DNA of 64,000 nucleotides from Wuchereria bancrofti (GCA_005281725.1 SSBO01000009.1:12263446-12327445), one strand, 5' to 3'. Shown: positions 1 through 12,672, counted from the first letter of the stretch. Numbers and translations: made by a program. The notes: generated by a model from the letters alone, not told the origin.

Positions 1-473
1 TTTCGAGTTGTCCAGGTAAATGGTTTGCGTGTAAATAAAACTATTTTATTTTGCGGAAGTGAAAAGGAGAGCTGAACTGAAATTTATTGAGAATCGGCAG
101 TTCAAAATTTGCCCGTCATCTGATTGATCATTAGATCTGGGTAGAAATGGTCGAAGGCTAAGAGAGTTTTTCTTCTAGTTTATATCACTTTACAGCAAAT
201 TTTCCTCATTTCATGTGTTGAGTAGTCCTTTAATATCGCCGCCTAAATTCAACTTAGACTGAGTTTCACTCATTCATTTCCAAACTTATCAAATTTGACA
301 ACATATTCCTTAGCAACTGCTTTGCTGGACAATTCTATGGATGACATTATAGGATGACATTATTGTTTGATTTATTTTCTGAAGGATTATTAGTGGTATT
401 TGTAACTTAAGAAAGTGACAACTTTCTGGAATTAATTTGGGAGAAAGAAAGACGTGATGGCATCAGTTTAAGG

Positions 474-975
474 ATGGCATTCGAAAACCTCAGTTTTAAC
501 TCAATATCGTCCTTGCTTGAAACTCTTCAACAACGCATTATTGAAACTGATGCGAAAAACGAAGAGCTTGAAGAAGAGATATCGGAGCTAGAGCAACAAC
601 GCATATTGAATGTACCGAACAACCAAGGAATGAATGAATACGTAAGTCATTTTAAAAAAAAATTTAAGTGCTGAAAATCAGAAATTGCATGAAAAATTGA
701 GATTTATTCCGAAAATTTAATTCCACATGCAGCAAAATGAGTCGGACAGTAGTAATTCGGATGACGAAATCGAAGAGTTCCTGCGTGAGTTGGCCGCATT
801 TAACGGCGGAGCGGGAGCGAGCGGATTAACACCAGCGGATGCAGCGGATGCAACGAATACGGCGGATGCAGCGAATACGGCGGATGCAGCGAATACAGCG
901 GATGCAACGAATACGGCGGATGCAGCGAATACGGCGGATGCAGCGGATGCAGCGGATGCACAAAATCATCAGTAG
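474..975 (+). CDS. Small acidic coiled-coil-like protein, family member 1
   Basis: I do not recognise a known family. Two exons, 474-641 and 733-975, joined in phase 0, give 136 residues. Residues 1-56 form a heptad-like, Glu-rich helix (core LLETLQQRIIETD and EELEEEISELEQQ). Residues 57-85 are Ser/Asp/Glu-rich. Residues 91-132 are a coding minisatellite of the triplets ADA, ANT and TNT. There is no signal peptide or membrane segment, so a cytoplasmic or nuclear role is more likely than secretion. The start at 474 was chosen because a conserved TTTAAGG leader precedes it, as in members 2 and 3. A four-codon upstream ORF (457-471) would be removed if the leader is spliced at 466. The exon 2 acceptor is shifted 6 nt relative to homologues. 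The ORF at 839 in another frame is a shadow of the minisatellite. Confidence 0.6.
835..960 (+). repeat. Coding 9-bp/18-bp minisatellite
   Basis: Fourteen tandem 9-base units encode ADA, ANT or TNT, mostly arranged as an 18-base repeat of GCGGATGCAGCGAATACG type. It lies in frame in the last exon of member 1. Member 4 ends in the single unit ATNASDA, which looks like the unexpanded ancestor. Length variation between strains is likely. Confidence 0.9.
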
Positions 976-1415
976 TTTTTCTTTATTTCATGGATTTTCC
1001 TTTTTTGTAAATCGAAATATTTCTTTTTTTAAGCATATCTGAAATGTATGAGATATTATAATTTCTCTGTCAGTCTTTTCCTTCGGCGAAATTTTGTGAA
1101 CTCATTCCTGAATTTGGTATTAGTCTATCCGTAATTTCTGTTGCGAAATAGCCAGTTCGCATCTACTTCATTTCCCAAACATCTTGTTGCCCATCTTAGG
1201 TATTATGGGCTGTGGCTAATCTCTTCTATTGCCCCTTTAAGAATTACTTGAAGAATTACACGGAACACTTCGGAATTTCACTTAACTCATCATTGTCGGA
1301 GATTTATGTCATTTCCACTTGTATTATTACAAAATAAATATTTTAATCGATCGATGAAGCAAAAAATTGAAATAGTTTCGAAAATTAATCTCCCGGGGTA
1401 ATTATACAAAACTGT

Positions 1416-2983
1416 TATGCAGCTCCCAATGCGAGTTTCCATTCTACCCATGGGCACACTTTATTGAAACCTACCAGTCTTCCAGGCAATACTGGAGCCA
1501 TATGCACCGCGAACATTACTTCACAAAGAACGCATTATGACTTTTCATATTACGCTAACAATATGAAAAATTCTTTCAAATTGCATTTACTGATGTATCT
1601 TTCCTTTCGGGTAAAGTCTAAGTACACTGGACGTAGATTGTATAAGGAAGTAATGAATGTAGTAGTCATTTTGTCCTGAGAGAAGTGATGCAACTGTTTA
1701 CGGATCAGTTCTGCTCCAATAAGTTATTGTAATAGGATAACCCTTTGTAATCTGATAAAGAAGGTTAAAGTGAACGAAAATAGCTGTAACATAAAATATG
1801 AATAAATGATTTTGTGAATCTTTTTAGCTTTACTATTCTTTCTGTATAACTTTCGTTTCGTTTATTACATATATCCATTTACTGTTGGTGAGAGGATCGT
1901 CACGTCAAATCCGTCGGACGTCATGGCAGTAACGTTGATTGTGAACATTTTGTAAAGAGTTAGGTTATCTAAATTAATGTGAACTTTGGATAATTAATGT
2001 TGCAAATTATAGTTTTGATCTGATTTCTACGAATTATTACTGATATGATTCCTCGTGATATGGAAACAGTAATTGATTGATAATATTGATGACAATGCAA
2101 AAAAAAGAAAAAAGATTATTTGGAAAAGGAAAAGGATTTTATAATTACTACGCTCTTATTTGTATAAAAGAGGAAATTAGTGGAAGCATCGACATAAAAA
2201 ATTCGTCTCGAAATTTTATGCATCACTTTAATAAGCTAATATAATGTGCAATATCTTTAAGAATTGATTCGAACTATCTTGTCATTTCGTACAATATATT
2301 TCTCATCAAAATTATATCAGCAGACTTGTACATTTAAACAAATTCTGTTTTCAAATAAAAGTATCGGTAATTTGAAACATTTGGATCTTACATCTCTTTT
2401 AAGGTTTCCGTATAACTTCCGGTATTTATAACATTTTTTGATACTTGGCAGTAAATTTGCTAGAAGAAGCGCTAAAGGAAATTGTGTAGTGTAAATGGAA
2501 AACTGTGCTTCTATTGAAATAAATATGAAATTAAGGTCGTTCTAACAATTTGTGACCATTGTAGAAGTGTCGTTTTGCAAAAGTTTAATGCAAATAATTT
2601 TAAATATTGAAAATGATATCAATGGATTTCACAGTTCTAATTAATTTGCCATTAAATCATTTAGAATTTTTGGTTGAACTGTTGATACTCCAACCAGATT
2701 ATCATAAATTAAATGAAATGATTTGCTGTTCATTGTTGATCTGAACAATGGTGACAGAGGCCTGCGTCATATACTGCGATACAGGTGTCGCATTTGCGGT
2801 AAAAGTTTAACGGACAACAAATAAGGATGAAACTATCATGAACTAAGCAATATAATGGCTTAGTACAGTTATCGTTAACCAATACTTATACACCATTTGA
2901 CCTTCGGAAGTCTTTTAACAGTCTAGTCTATGCATACCTGTACAAGATCTACTTGGAAAGATATAAGGTGAACCAGGAATGAA
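1416..2983. other. Intergenic DNA with no recognised gene
   Basis: AT-rich sequence with no ORF carrying convincing splice signals. An ORF at 1,464-1,679 has low-quality composition and no family resemblance, so it is not called. No tRNA-like boxes were noticed. Confidence 0.5.
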
Positions 2984-5900
2984 TTAATAACAAATATGAA
3001 ATAGTATGACATATGAAAGTATCGAGAAAAGAATTAGACTATAATGACCGCAATGACCGATATTGGCAGTTTTCATTTCAAATTTTCCTGTCATCTGACT
3101 TTTTACGGACTCTGTTAGCTTTCTTTCTTCGGCTGCAGCTTCTGATTGTTCAACAGATTCATAATCAAGATTCATCAACATGCTACTTGTTTCCGCAACT
3201 TTTATCGATGTTGATGGCGCCTGTGCGGTAGCATCTTTTTGATATTCCAATTCATGGCTTCGGAAGAATTTAGAGGGTGGCTTACAGGTAGAACAATCAC
3301 AATTGAGCATTGCACGATGAGAACAACTTCCCTCATGGAGTAACTTTTCCGCATTTTGTAAAGTTAGGGAGAAATCACTGTGCGATAGACATCGTACCTG
3401 AAAAACATTTTTAAGAAATCCTAATTAAAACAGTGAATTAAAAAGCATCACAATCTCTGGGATTCATTTATTTCTTCTTTTCCACCAGTAATAAAATAGC
3501 ATATTGAGTAAGTTGAAATAATGTCTTCTGTCATAATTCATTAGTGACTAACTTCAATTGATACTGAAATTTAATTACACAAATTGAAATTTAGAAATTT
3601 TTTCCGAAATATTTTTTTATTGTGCATCATCGAATTATCGAAATATTATGTGTTTAGATGTAATCATCTAAAAAGGCTTAGGGAACATTAAATTAGTTTA
3701 TAAAATGCTTTTTGCGAAGCGATCATGCATGATTCCATTTCCGAAAGTTTAATTTTAACGCAGCAAAAATTTGTTCCAATCGAGTTACGATGATACAAAC
3801 CTAGAATGAAAGTTTTGAACTTTACAATGAATTTCTTGTTTTAAAAAGTCTAGAAATCAGAATAATTTTTGCATTCAAACATTGTTTTAAATTTCTTCGT
3901 TACGGACAAAACTTTTTTTTTTGAAATCAATTACAAATTTGATTTTTCTTGAAAATCGTTATTTACCAATTCAATTACTTTAAATTTGGAACAACTGTCA
4001 CCAATTTCTACTAGTAATTGTATCCCTTCTCTCTAATAGTTTAATTCATTTTAATAATGATAACGGGTAGATGTTTCATTTCAGCATTTGGTAAAATCGT
4101 TGAAAGTATCAGCCAATGCAATCTTTTGAAATTTCTGAAATACTTCGCGAAGCAATAACAACAGTAAAAGGGATAGTAACAGTAGCAATGACAACAATAA
4201 CAACTACTACTACAATAATGACAGCACAGCAACAACAACAACAACAGCAACAACAACAACGATAACAACAACAATAGCAACAACAACAACAATAATAATT
4301 AATAATAATGAATAATAATAGTAACGGACGATATATCTTTCCAATTAACTTAATTGATTTATATCGAAGCTACTATTCGATTTTTTTTTGATATTTCGAT
4401 AAAAAAACTATCAGATAAGGTCAGAAATGAAGGAAAATAAATTCGTTCCGACGCAATTAACCTGTCAAACATGTGACATTTAAAAAAGGAAAAAAGAGAT
4501 AAATTCATAGTTGATTCGACATATTCAAATTAAAATTTGAGTGAGTTATTCTGTTTGGGATTATTTTGCTTCTCTCTTTCTTTAAAAATATTTCTCTATA
4601 TATCACATTTAAATGATGAAGTAATTTGGAATTATATATCAAAATTAGGAAAAAAAGCTGAAGAAAAGGTCTTCTGCGGAAAAAGGTTTTCATCACTTTG
4701 GTGTCTGCACTTCTGTTCTGAGGGAAGGAATTTTAAAATTAAACAAAATACTTAATTTTTTTGTTCCATTATTAGATGAGTTTATGATCAATACTTGCAT
4801 TATTTGCTATTACAAGTTCCACTTTGATGATTTAGAAGTATCACTTCAAATTTAAAAATTCAAATATTTTTTCAATTTCTTCTTTATATATTGTTAATTC
4901 TTACGAAATTATATAATGCACAAATAGTTAGTCTAATGTAAATTGTTATCAAACATTTGAATCTCAAAATTTTAATTAAATTTTATAATCTATTGCAACC
5001 TTTACTAATATAATATATAATTCAAATAGACACAAACAAACCAGTCGATTAACTTGTGATGTCCAGGATATTTCATGAATCGTTAAACAGTACAGTACGG
5101 AATCTGAGGTGTTGTTTATGCATGATGACAAATTATTGAAGCAGTTTTCAGCTAGAAGTCGAACATCCATGCAATAATTACATTTCTGAAACAGTTTTAA
5201 CAAGTTATTCAATTCAAAATTTACATATCAAATGAAAATAACTAATATAAATATTATTATCAAAGTTTTAAACTTTTTATTTGGACATATGCCATACAAT
5301 AAGGAAATGTTATTATTTATGCCAGATGAAATCAGAAAGTATTGCAATGAAATCCGATTAGAACAAAAACTAACATTAATATGGATGAGCAAAATTCAGA
5401 GAAAAGAGGGAACGGATAAGTAGTGCGAAAATGGAGTATAACATTTCCGGATGGCCGGAACAAGGCATTGCCGCAGTATTCAATTAGATTAATTAAGTTT
5501 AGGTCATAACTGTATCACTGAGAAGTGTAAAAACAGACAATGTATTGAAAGCAATGATTTCAAGGTCAACAAATATGATCTCGACAATTTTGATGATGTC
5601 AAGGGTCAAAAGCAATATAAATGACAGATAGAAAATTGCAAAGATCAAAAAGATTGTAAAGATAAAAAAGATAAAAATGAAAAAATTGTGAGACAATCAT
5701 TTTTTCTTCTATGAAAAAATAACACTGATTGAAAAATAAAACAAATTTCTACTTAAGAAGTAAGAAAAAATTGAAATCAAGTGTAAACTGTTATTACTGA
5801 TAGTAATAGTAGAAAAGTGGAAAATAACTGATCATTCGGATGACGGATTTGTTTATTCTTTGAGATGATAGAAATTGATTTAAAGTAAAGTACAAACGAT

Positions 5901-8347
5901 ATTGTTTTTAAATATATAACTACAATTTTAATGCAACAGCTTAATAAGTGTTTATATTTTAGCTTATCTAAGTGTCAACAAACAATAAAATTCTTTAATT
6001 GCAAGCTTAAATGAATAAATTACGAAGCAAACAGCAAAACAACGATTAACTGCTAGAAAGATTTGTTTATAAATTAATTTTTTGCCAACTAACTGAAGAC
6101 AGCAAAACAAAAAGCATAATCTAAGCTGAAACTAAAATTATTTCAAAAGAATTTCAAAATTTTTGACATTTAACAATATTGGACAAATAAAATATTACCA
6201 ATAAACGGTGCAATTATTCGCATCGACTTTACAAAATTAGTGATTTTCATTCATTTGACAGTATAAAGTCATCAACAAATTACAAACCTGTGATTGAAAA
6301 GTTTTTAGATTTTTTGACTTAGCAATTAAATTTTAAAAGAAGAAAAAGAAAAAAATTTTGAGTGGAGATAAAATAAAAGTAAGGCAGCAAAGTTAAAAAA
6401 TGATTGGCAAATAAAGGGAAAATTAAGAAGAAACAGTTAGAGTGATTATTCATTTTTCCATATCAATAATAAAGTTTTAGCAATCGAAAGTAGCTATGTC
6501 GAATAATTCATTAATACTTGAGATTTTAACAAGTTCACTTTTTTTATTAGTTGCTACCTTCTCACTTTTGAATTGTTTGTTTTTTATTATACGGTATCTT
6601 TAAGCATGACAGTTCAAGCAGTCATTGTATTGAAAGCAATGTAAAGGACAAGTAAAATAATGAGTCATCAATGCTGAAATTGAAAATTAAAGAAAAACAA
6701 ATGCGAAATGACAAAGAAACGATTTCTAGCAGATAGAAATATCCTAAATTAATCTCAGTTCTGTCATCTGCTTCAGCTATTTGGCATGTTTTTTTTTGGT
6801 AAAAGAAGCAAAAATTAGAATAACTTTGATCTTAGATGTGAAATGTAATAACAGAATACTTTATGCCTTACTTCATATATACCACATAACTCGATACTAC
6901 GAATTACTTTTAAATAAATGAGTTTGTTTTTCTCTCCTTTAAAACTTGATTATTGTTATTTTAAATTCTCGGAATCAAGTTAAAGAGAATTCAACGATTT
7001 TTTCTCATTTTATTTCTTAAAAAAGGAAGCAAGAAAAAACTCTCACCGCATTTTTATCGATCAAAAATATTTAGATAGATTAAAATATTTGACTAAGAGA
7101 TAGCATTATATTCTTAATATCTCGAATGATTTCCCGAGGGTAAACGAATGTCAGAGTTAGAATAATTCCATCTTTTAAGAATGAGACAATTAGCAATCAA
7201 CTGGATCATACCCCAATACGTCTTAAACATATTTACAATATTTGACAAAAAGAAAACGAAAGAATTAAAAAATTGCTAATTTATGGATACCTTACACCAT
7301 ATTTTCATATTTCTTATGACTGAAAAGATTTTTTATTGTGACATGCATTGATTCAATTTATTTGCAGAATTAATAATTTGTTTTTTGATATTTGAATTGA
7401 TATGGAAATTAATTCTTATTCAGTAACATTCGTCAAAAGATTGTATCAAATGTGATGTATAAATGCAATTTGCACAAGTATTCCTATTTATATATATAAT
7501 AATTAATTATTAATTCACATACACATTTAATGTTAATATTTTCTTTTTCATATTTTGTCAATTTTTCTGTGGAATATTTTTTCTCATTCTTAATATGTAG
7601 TTTAGGTAGAAAGGAAAAGAATTGAAATGGATGTGTTAAAAAATTAAAAAGTGATTATTCGTTTTAAGCGAATAAAACAACTTCTCCACCTCTTGGACTA
7701 CCAATGGATTTATTGCATATTGGATTAAAAAAAAAAAGAAAACTAAAATTAATTGACAAAAAAGTTTAAACTGTAAACTGTTATGTAATCATTTTATATT
7801 GGTGTAAAAAGGAAACGCATGCAAGTCAAAAAGAAAGTGAAGAACACAAATGTTAAATTAAATTACTCTTCATAGAGTTACAAATTTTCCACTTCACTTT
7901 TTTAAATTTATTTCTTGAATTAATCAGTGACGTAGTGAATGATAGTTATTGCATACTGAATGCTGTAAAAAGATAAATATAACCGTATAATTGTTAATCA
8001 TTTTTTTTTTTTGTTATCATAAATTATAAAATTTTTAATTTTCATTAGGATTTCTAGGAAAAATATTAATTACTTCAGAGAACAGAAGAGAGTGGGAAAA
8101 GAAGAAAAAATAGAAAGGAAAATGAATAAAACTAAATATTATAAGGAAGGCGTAATCTTCCTACGCACTAGAATGTGAGAAACGACCAATAGATTAATTG
8201 ATTAAAATTATTAAATTTAAAATGCTGAAAAGTTAAAAATAATAATTCATTTGATAATAGAGATGAAAAATACAAAGAAACCTGAATATCATGAGGTTGT
8301 GGAAGTGCAAGAGAAAGGGCCAAGAGACAAACTGAACTGCAATCCAT
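2984..8347 (-). CDS. Possible cysteine-rich, GPI-anchored surface protein
   Basis: A tentative three-exon model: 8,347-8,282, 5,185-5,054 and 3,397-2,984, all junctions in phase 0, 203 residues. Exon 1 gives a signal-peptide-like start, MDCSSVCLLALSLALP. Exon 2 begins right after a TTTCAG acceptor with KCNYC and holds six cysteines. Exon 3 adds more, including CDCSTC, then a charged low-complexity stretch. The protein ends in a hydrophobic tail (YSLILFSILSYVILF) followed by HICY and a stop, which is the layout of a GPI-anchored Ly6/uPAR-like or activin-receptor-domain-like protein. Cysteine spacing is only loosely Ly6-like. Introns of 3.1 and 1.7 kb are far larger than those of the other genes here, so missed exons or two unrelated fragments are possible. 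Exon 1 is the weakest part. Exons 2 and 3 are better because their acceptors and phase agree. Confidence 0.4.
4150..4320. repeat. Trinucleotide repeat (CAA/AAT)n
   Basis: Imperfect run of CAA, CAG, ACA and AAT triplets, strongest at about 4,210-4,316. It explains the poly-leucine reading frame on the minus strand, which is not a gene. Confidence 0.85.
5186..8281. other. AT-rich stretch, possibly one large intron
   Basis: About 3 kb without a supported exon. It would be intron 1 of the tentative cysteine-rich gene, otherwise intergenic. Short poly-A/T runs only. Confidence 0.4.
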
Positions 8348-8467
8348 TTTTAGAACGAATTGTGGGAAGGCTTCCCGTCCTGTCACCACTACTATTGCAG
8401 TTATGTCTGCGGTACTCGTCAATTTATGTTCCCTCTAACATCATTGACATAAACCCTACATCATTGT

Positions 8468-8530
8468 CACCATAATCACAATAATAATCATCGTCATCAC
8501 CATCATTACCATCATTATTGTCATTGTTAA
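8468..8530. repeat. Trinucleotide repeat (ATC/CAT)n
   Basis: Runs of ATC, ATT and CAT triplets on the plus strand, an imperfect microsatellite. Confidence 0.7.
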
Positions 8531-9359
8531 TTTCCAGACCGTAATTTACACCTGATTTCTTACCTTCGAAAGGTATATTGCGTGAAGATTGAGCAGAACC
8601 TCATCAAATCCTATCCTGTTGACATTACAGATAAATTTAGTTCTAATAACCTCGATGAACTGCATCATCAAATTTTCAAATATATAAAGTTAAGATTAGA
8701 ATTGCTAATCCATGTACGATGAAGCCATACTTTTATTTGATGATAAAATTGCTGAACTTACTTTGACCTATTCCATGTACTGAAATAATTATAATTACTA
8801 ATCAGCAGTTTGGCTTATAATCCAACAACTGCAATTTTCAAGTAATATTTTTTCATGAATATGGCGATAAATCAAAAATCCTACTTTCTTCCTCTCAAAG
8901 ACTAAGGTATGGTTTTTCTTGTTCTTGCCTTTCTCATTCTAACATGTTCATTTCCTTTTATTTACTACAAGCAAAATGAAATTTTAAATATAAATAATTA
9001 ATTTGCTAACTTCTCCTTTTTCACTAAGAAAAAGTTTCTTCCTAAATATATTACAAGCGTGGAAAGCCGATATGCGTAATATGGTTGGAAGAAACAGTAG
9101 AATGCTTATATTTTAGCAAAGGTACACATCACATTCCGAGTAGCTGTACTAGACGTTGTTGCAGTGTATCAGCAACTGATATTTAAAATATTAAATTATG
9201 CACTGACAATATTTTGCAGTGTACGAAAAACCACCACCAAAATTCCCCAACAAATTTTCAACCTTGAACATTAATAATTTATTCACTCCCTAAAAATTAG
9301 CAAGCAGGTAGTGTTCCTTATTAGGTAGTAGACGTGAAGTAAATGCCTTCCTCTCCCAC

Positions 9360-9412
9360 GTGCACACACATACACATTCACACCCATACACATACACGAA
9401 CGTGCATGTGTA
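9360..9412. repeat. CA-rich microsatellite in unit 2 promoter
   Basis: ACACACATACACATTCACAC-type run just upstream of the promoter. The equivalent run in unit 3 (12,601-12,672) is longer, so it has changed length between copies. Confidence 0.8.
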
Positions 9413-9601
9413 TAAGTTAAGGAAAAGGGAGCATTTCATCTCGGTAAATTACAAAAAAATCTTTTGAACAGTTTGTTAAGGAGGAGCCACAAAAGAGGGT
9501 GGGTAAGTATACGGGTAACAATGAAATTAGGAAACAAAACAGACTACACAGTGAGTGCATATATTTCCAAAATTTGCATATATTCCGTCTTCTTGGAATA
9601 G

Positions 9602-9640
9602 TATATAAGAAGCTCCAGCAGTCATTCACTTCATTCTAAT
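9602..9640 (+). promoter_or_regulatory. TATA box and start region of unit 2
   Basis: TATATAAG at 9,602-9,609 is followed about 25-30 bases downstream by TTCACTTCATTC, a reasonable initiator. The same arrangement recurs at 12,869. A clear TATA box with a start at a fixed distance is uncommon for housekeeping genes and suggests strong or stage-restricted expression. The start itself is inferred. Confidence 0.55.
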
Positions 9641-9716
9641 TTTCTGGGTGAGTGAGGTGTCTTTTCAAAAAAAAAAAAACTTTTGTTTCATCTTACGTGG
9701 GTTTCGAGTTGTCCAG

Positions 9717-10043
9717 GTAAATGGTTTGCGTGTAAATAAAACTATTTATTTTGCGGAAGTGAAAAGAGGAGATGAACTGGAATTTATTGAGAGTCGACGG
9801 TTGAAAGTTTGCCCGCCATCTGATTGATCAGTAGATCTGGGTAGAAATGGTCGAAGGCTAAGAGAGTTTTTCTCAAATTTGACAACACATTCTTTAGCAA
9901 CTGCTTTGCTGGACAATTGTAGTGGCCACCACTATAGGATGACATTGTTGTTTGATTTATTTTCTGACTGATTCTTAGCAGAATTTGTAACTAAGAAAGT
10001 AACGATCTGCTGGAATTAATTTTGATGATATAATAATATTTAG
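9717..10043 (+). other. Leader intron (or outron) of member 2
   Basis: CCAG|GTAAATGG at 9,716/9,717 is a strong donor, conserved at 15/16 in unit 1 and 12,980/12,981 in unit 3. An acceptor at 10,043 (ATTTAG) leaves a leader TTTAGA before the ATG. Units 1 and 3 leave TTTAAGG and TTTAAG from acceptors at 466 and 13,378. This is either a 5' UTR intron or an outron receiving a spliced leader. Only transcript 5' ends can tell. Confidence 0.5.
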
Positions 10044-10049
10044 TTTAGA

Positions 10050-11611
10050 ATGGAATCCGAAAATAATAAGACCAGTGATGGATATGACCAAAGTTCCAAT
10101 GAAGTTGCGCTAAAGAAGGATGCCACTATTTCTGATTCATCTAAGATTTCGGTATTTTTCAGTAAAGGTTAATGTTTTATGAATATGTTTTGTTTGCCTT
10201 CAACTGAAATGCGAATATTTTTTTGCTCATAAATATTGCCTCTCTTGTTGAAAATTTTAGAACAACAATCTTTGGTTGCAGAGGATGAAATAAATGATAT
10301 TATCAAACGAAACGAATATCTCAAGGAGAACACAACTTTGCTGAAAATGTACTTACGTTCGCTGGGAGACCTAATACCATCAGTACAGAAAAAGGAAGGA
10401 AATAACTTTAATGAAATGGTAAATGATAAAACATACCACAAAGAAAGACGAAAAAAGTAGTTTGCTGAAATCGCCTTGAAGGCCACTGAATTATTTCAGT
10501 CTTAAATTTCGTTTTTTTTTTTAAGTGCATGTAGCATTCAAGTGTTAAAAAATTTGTTCACAAATTTTTCTTTGATTTTGAGCAACTCCTTTTCTAGTAT
10601 GCAACAATGCAGATAGAACTGGACAAAGCGAAAGCTCAGCAAATAGAATTGGAAAAATTACGAAAATCAGAGCAGGAACTTCTTGAGAAACAAAAATCGG
10701 AATTTGAACATAAAAAAACTCAGTGGAAAGAAAAACTTATGGATCAGGAAAAACTTTATTCCATAATAACACGATGCTGCAAGGTATTATCTGACCTTAA
10801 TAGAAACAACAAATTGGGAATTGCTCACCTGGCGCAGCAAAAAAACCGCTGCAAAAAACTACAATTTAAAGTGAACAAGGTCAAAATGACTGCGGAACAA
10901 AGCAGAGAGAAATTAATCCGTCAGGAACAGGTTTAACTTTTTTCTGTTAGTATGAATTAACTAATCACAGAAATATGATCTCATTTTCGCTCTCCCTCTC
11001 TTCCTTTATATTTCATTGATTTAATTTTTCTGTTTGAGTTGCTCTCGAAACAAATTGAATCAGTTATTATAATTGATAGAATTGTATCGTCATAAAAATG
11101 AATGTGTTTCCTATGTGCTGTGCTGCCTCTTACCTATGTAAGGTTGATTAATGAATATTATTCAAATTTGATGAATGAATTCTTTGATCATTTCATTTCC
11201 TCATTTGAAGCAGTTTTCTTCAATACGCTTTTTTTAGATGTTTAGAGAGAAATTGGATGGAATGAAAGAAACACATGAAATGGCGTTAAAGCAGCGTGAC
11301 CGAACAATCTCCATACTGACCAAACAACTGAAACTGGTAATAGAGGAATCTGCTAAAGCTCAAAGGTTGTGAATTTTATAGGCAAAAAACTTTCATTATA
11401 ATCAAAATTAGTTTAAACCTATCACAATGACAAAGTGAGTAAAGAAGTAGAAAGTGCAAATAGTAAAATTTCATTTTAAATATATCATTAACTTTCATTA
11501 TATCCATTTAGTGTGAGTCCGAAAACATTGGTACACAATGAAACTCAAACTGTCACCGAATTCGAAACGTATGGTCCCCTGACCGATGCTATTTTTAACG
11601 ATGAAATATAA
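10050..11611 (+). CDS. Coiled-coil protein, family member 2
   Basis: Five exons, 10,050-10,167, 10,261-10,418, 10,598-10,930, 11,238-11,365 and 11,512-11,611, with phases that agree throughout, give 278 residues. Residues 1-35 are a polar Ser/Asp-rich head. From about residue 40 to 250 it is an almost continuous Lys/Glu/Gln-rich coiled coil (for example EKLRKSEQELLEKQKSEFEH). The tail ends TYGPLTDAIFNDEI. It faintly recalls taxilin-like or centrosomal coiled-coil proteins, but composition alone can cause this and I do not assign a family. There is no signal peptide or membrane segment. It shares promoter and leader with members 1 and 3 but has no visible protein similarity to them. Its last exon has a degenerate twin at 15,068-15,168. 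Confidence 0.7.
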
Positions 11612-12209
11612 ACAGATATGATATCTATGTCATTTTCACTTGCATTATTATAAAGTGGCATATTTTAATCAATCAATGAAGCAAAAAATTGAAATAGTTT
11701 TGAAAAATAATTTCCCGCGATAATTATCCAGAAATTTGTAAGGAAACACTAATGAAACGACCGGTCATAATATTATACGAAATTAGAATTAGCGAAGAAA
11801 AGTTACCCGATATTCAAGTAATAACAGCAATTTAATTTGTGACCTTATGGATGGGTACCTACAAGTTGGATCACAATTTGTATTTCAAATTGTAATCTCA
11901 TTCCAAGAAAATGATGTCACACATTTCAAAATGAAATCTATAACGGATACTTGGTTTAAATGCGAGGCAATTGAAAAAACTTTAAGATAATTCGAAATGG
12001 ATATCGAAACTGATTATAACCGATTACCAAAAGCGATTAGCGAATAAAAAAATCAATGCTTCAGTTTGAAAGAATAAATCTCTCCGAGATTGTGCCGAGA
12101 AGTGTAGAAAGTTTATGCCAGACTTAGAGTGCAGTCGTTGGTCACAAGTTAAAAGATTTAGCAACATGGCAGATCTAAAAGTGAATTAGTCTATCCATTC
12201 TAGCATAAA

Positions 12210-12382
12210 NNNNNNNNNNNNNNNNNNNNNNNNNNNNNNNNNNNNNNNNNNNNNNNNNNNNNNNNNNNNNNNNNNNNNNNNNNNNNNNNNNNNNNNNNNN
12301 NNNNNNNNNNNNNNNNNNNNNNNNNNNNNNNNNNNNNNNNNNNNNNNNNNNNNNNNNNNNNNNNNNNNNNNNNNNNNNNNNN
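12210..12382. other. Assembly gap, 173 N
   Basis: A run of N between units 2 and 3. The reading frame translated across it is meaningless. Confidence 0.99.
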
Positions 12383-12600
12383 AATCATTAAACGATATTT
12401 AAAACATTCAAATTGGCCATTCCAATTACACAAATCTTTAAAAGCGACAGTAAAATGAATATGATGAAAGGCCGCCATCAAATTCCTCTATAAATTTCCA
12501 CTTTGAACATTAATAATTTATTCACTTCCTAAAAATTTGTGAGCAGGTAGTGTTCCTTATTAGGTAGTAGACGTGAAGTAAATGCCTTCCTCTCCCACGT

Positions 12601-12672
12601 GCACACACATACATACACATACACACACATTCACACACACATACACATTCACACACACATACACACACACGA
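12601..12672. repeat. CA-rich microsatellite in unit 3 promoter
   Basis: ACACACATAC/ACATTC-type run, roughly 20 bases longer than the homologous tract at 9,360. Confidence 0.85.

Larger units (their letters stand above)
1..1415 (+). repeat. Tandem family unit 1 (truncated at left edge)
   Basis: This is the first visible copy of a repeated gene unit. Positions 1-470 align by eye with 9,702-10,045 and 12,966-13,384, including a shared start TTTCGAGTTGTCCAGGTAAA. Its 3' flank, about 980-1,330, matches 14,340-14,720. The stretch about 1,300-1,410 matches 11,620-11,730 and 15,170-15,270. The TATA-bearing promoter part lies left of the window. Compared with unit 2, an internal stretch at about 175-285 is present here and in unit 3 but missing from unit 2. 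It carries one small two-exon gene. Confidence 0.85.
9250..12209 (+). repeat. Tandem family unit 2
   Basis: Second copy of the repeated unit, starting with the block CTTGAACATTAATAATTTAT, which recurs at 12,503 with small differences. It contains a CA-rich microsatellite, a TATA-bearing promoter, a leader splice donor, a five-exon gene, and a 3' flank that matches 14,930-15,711. It runs into an assembly gap. Confidence 0.88.

Noticed and set aside
839..1042. Open frame rich in MQRMQRIRR repeats
   Set aside because: It is the out-of-frame reading of the coding minisatellite of member 1.
4041..4292. Poly-leucine open frame on the minus strand
   Set aside because: Produced by the CAA/CAG trinucleotide repeat; no splice context or start support.
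10169..10486. Minus-strand frame of 105 codons
   Set aside because: Antisense shadow of exon 2 of the coiled-coil gene, which has matching phases and acceptor signals.
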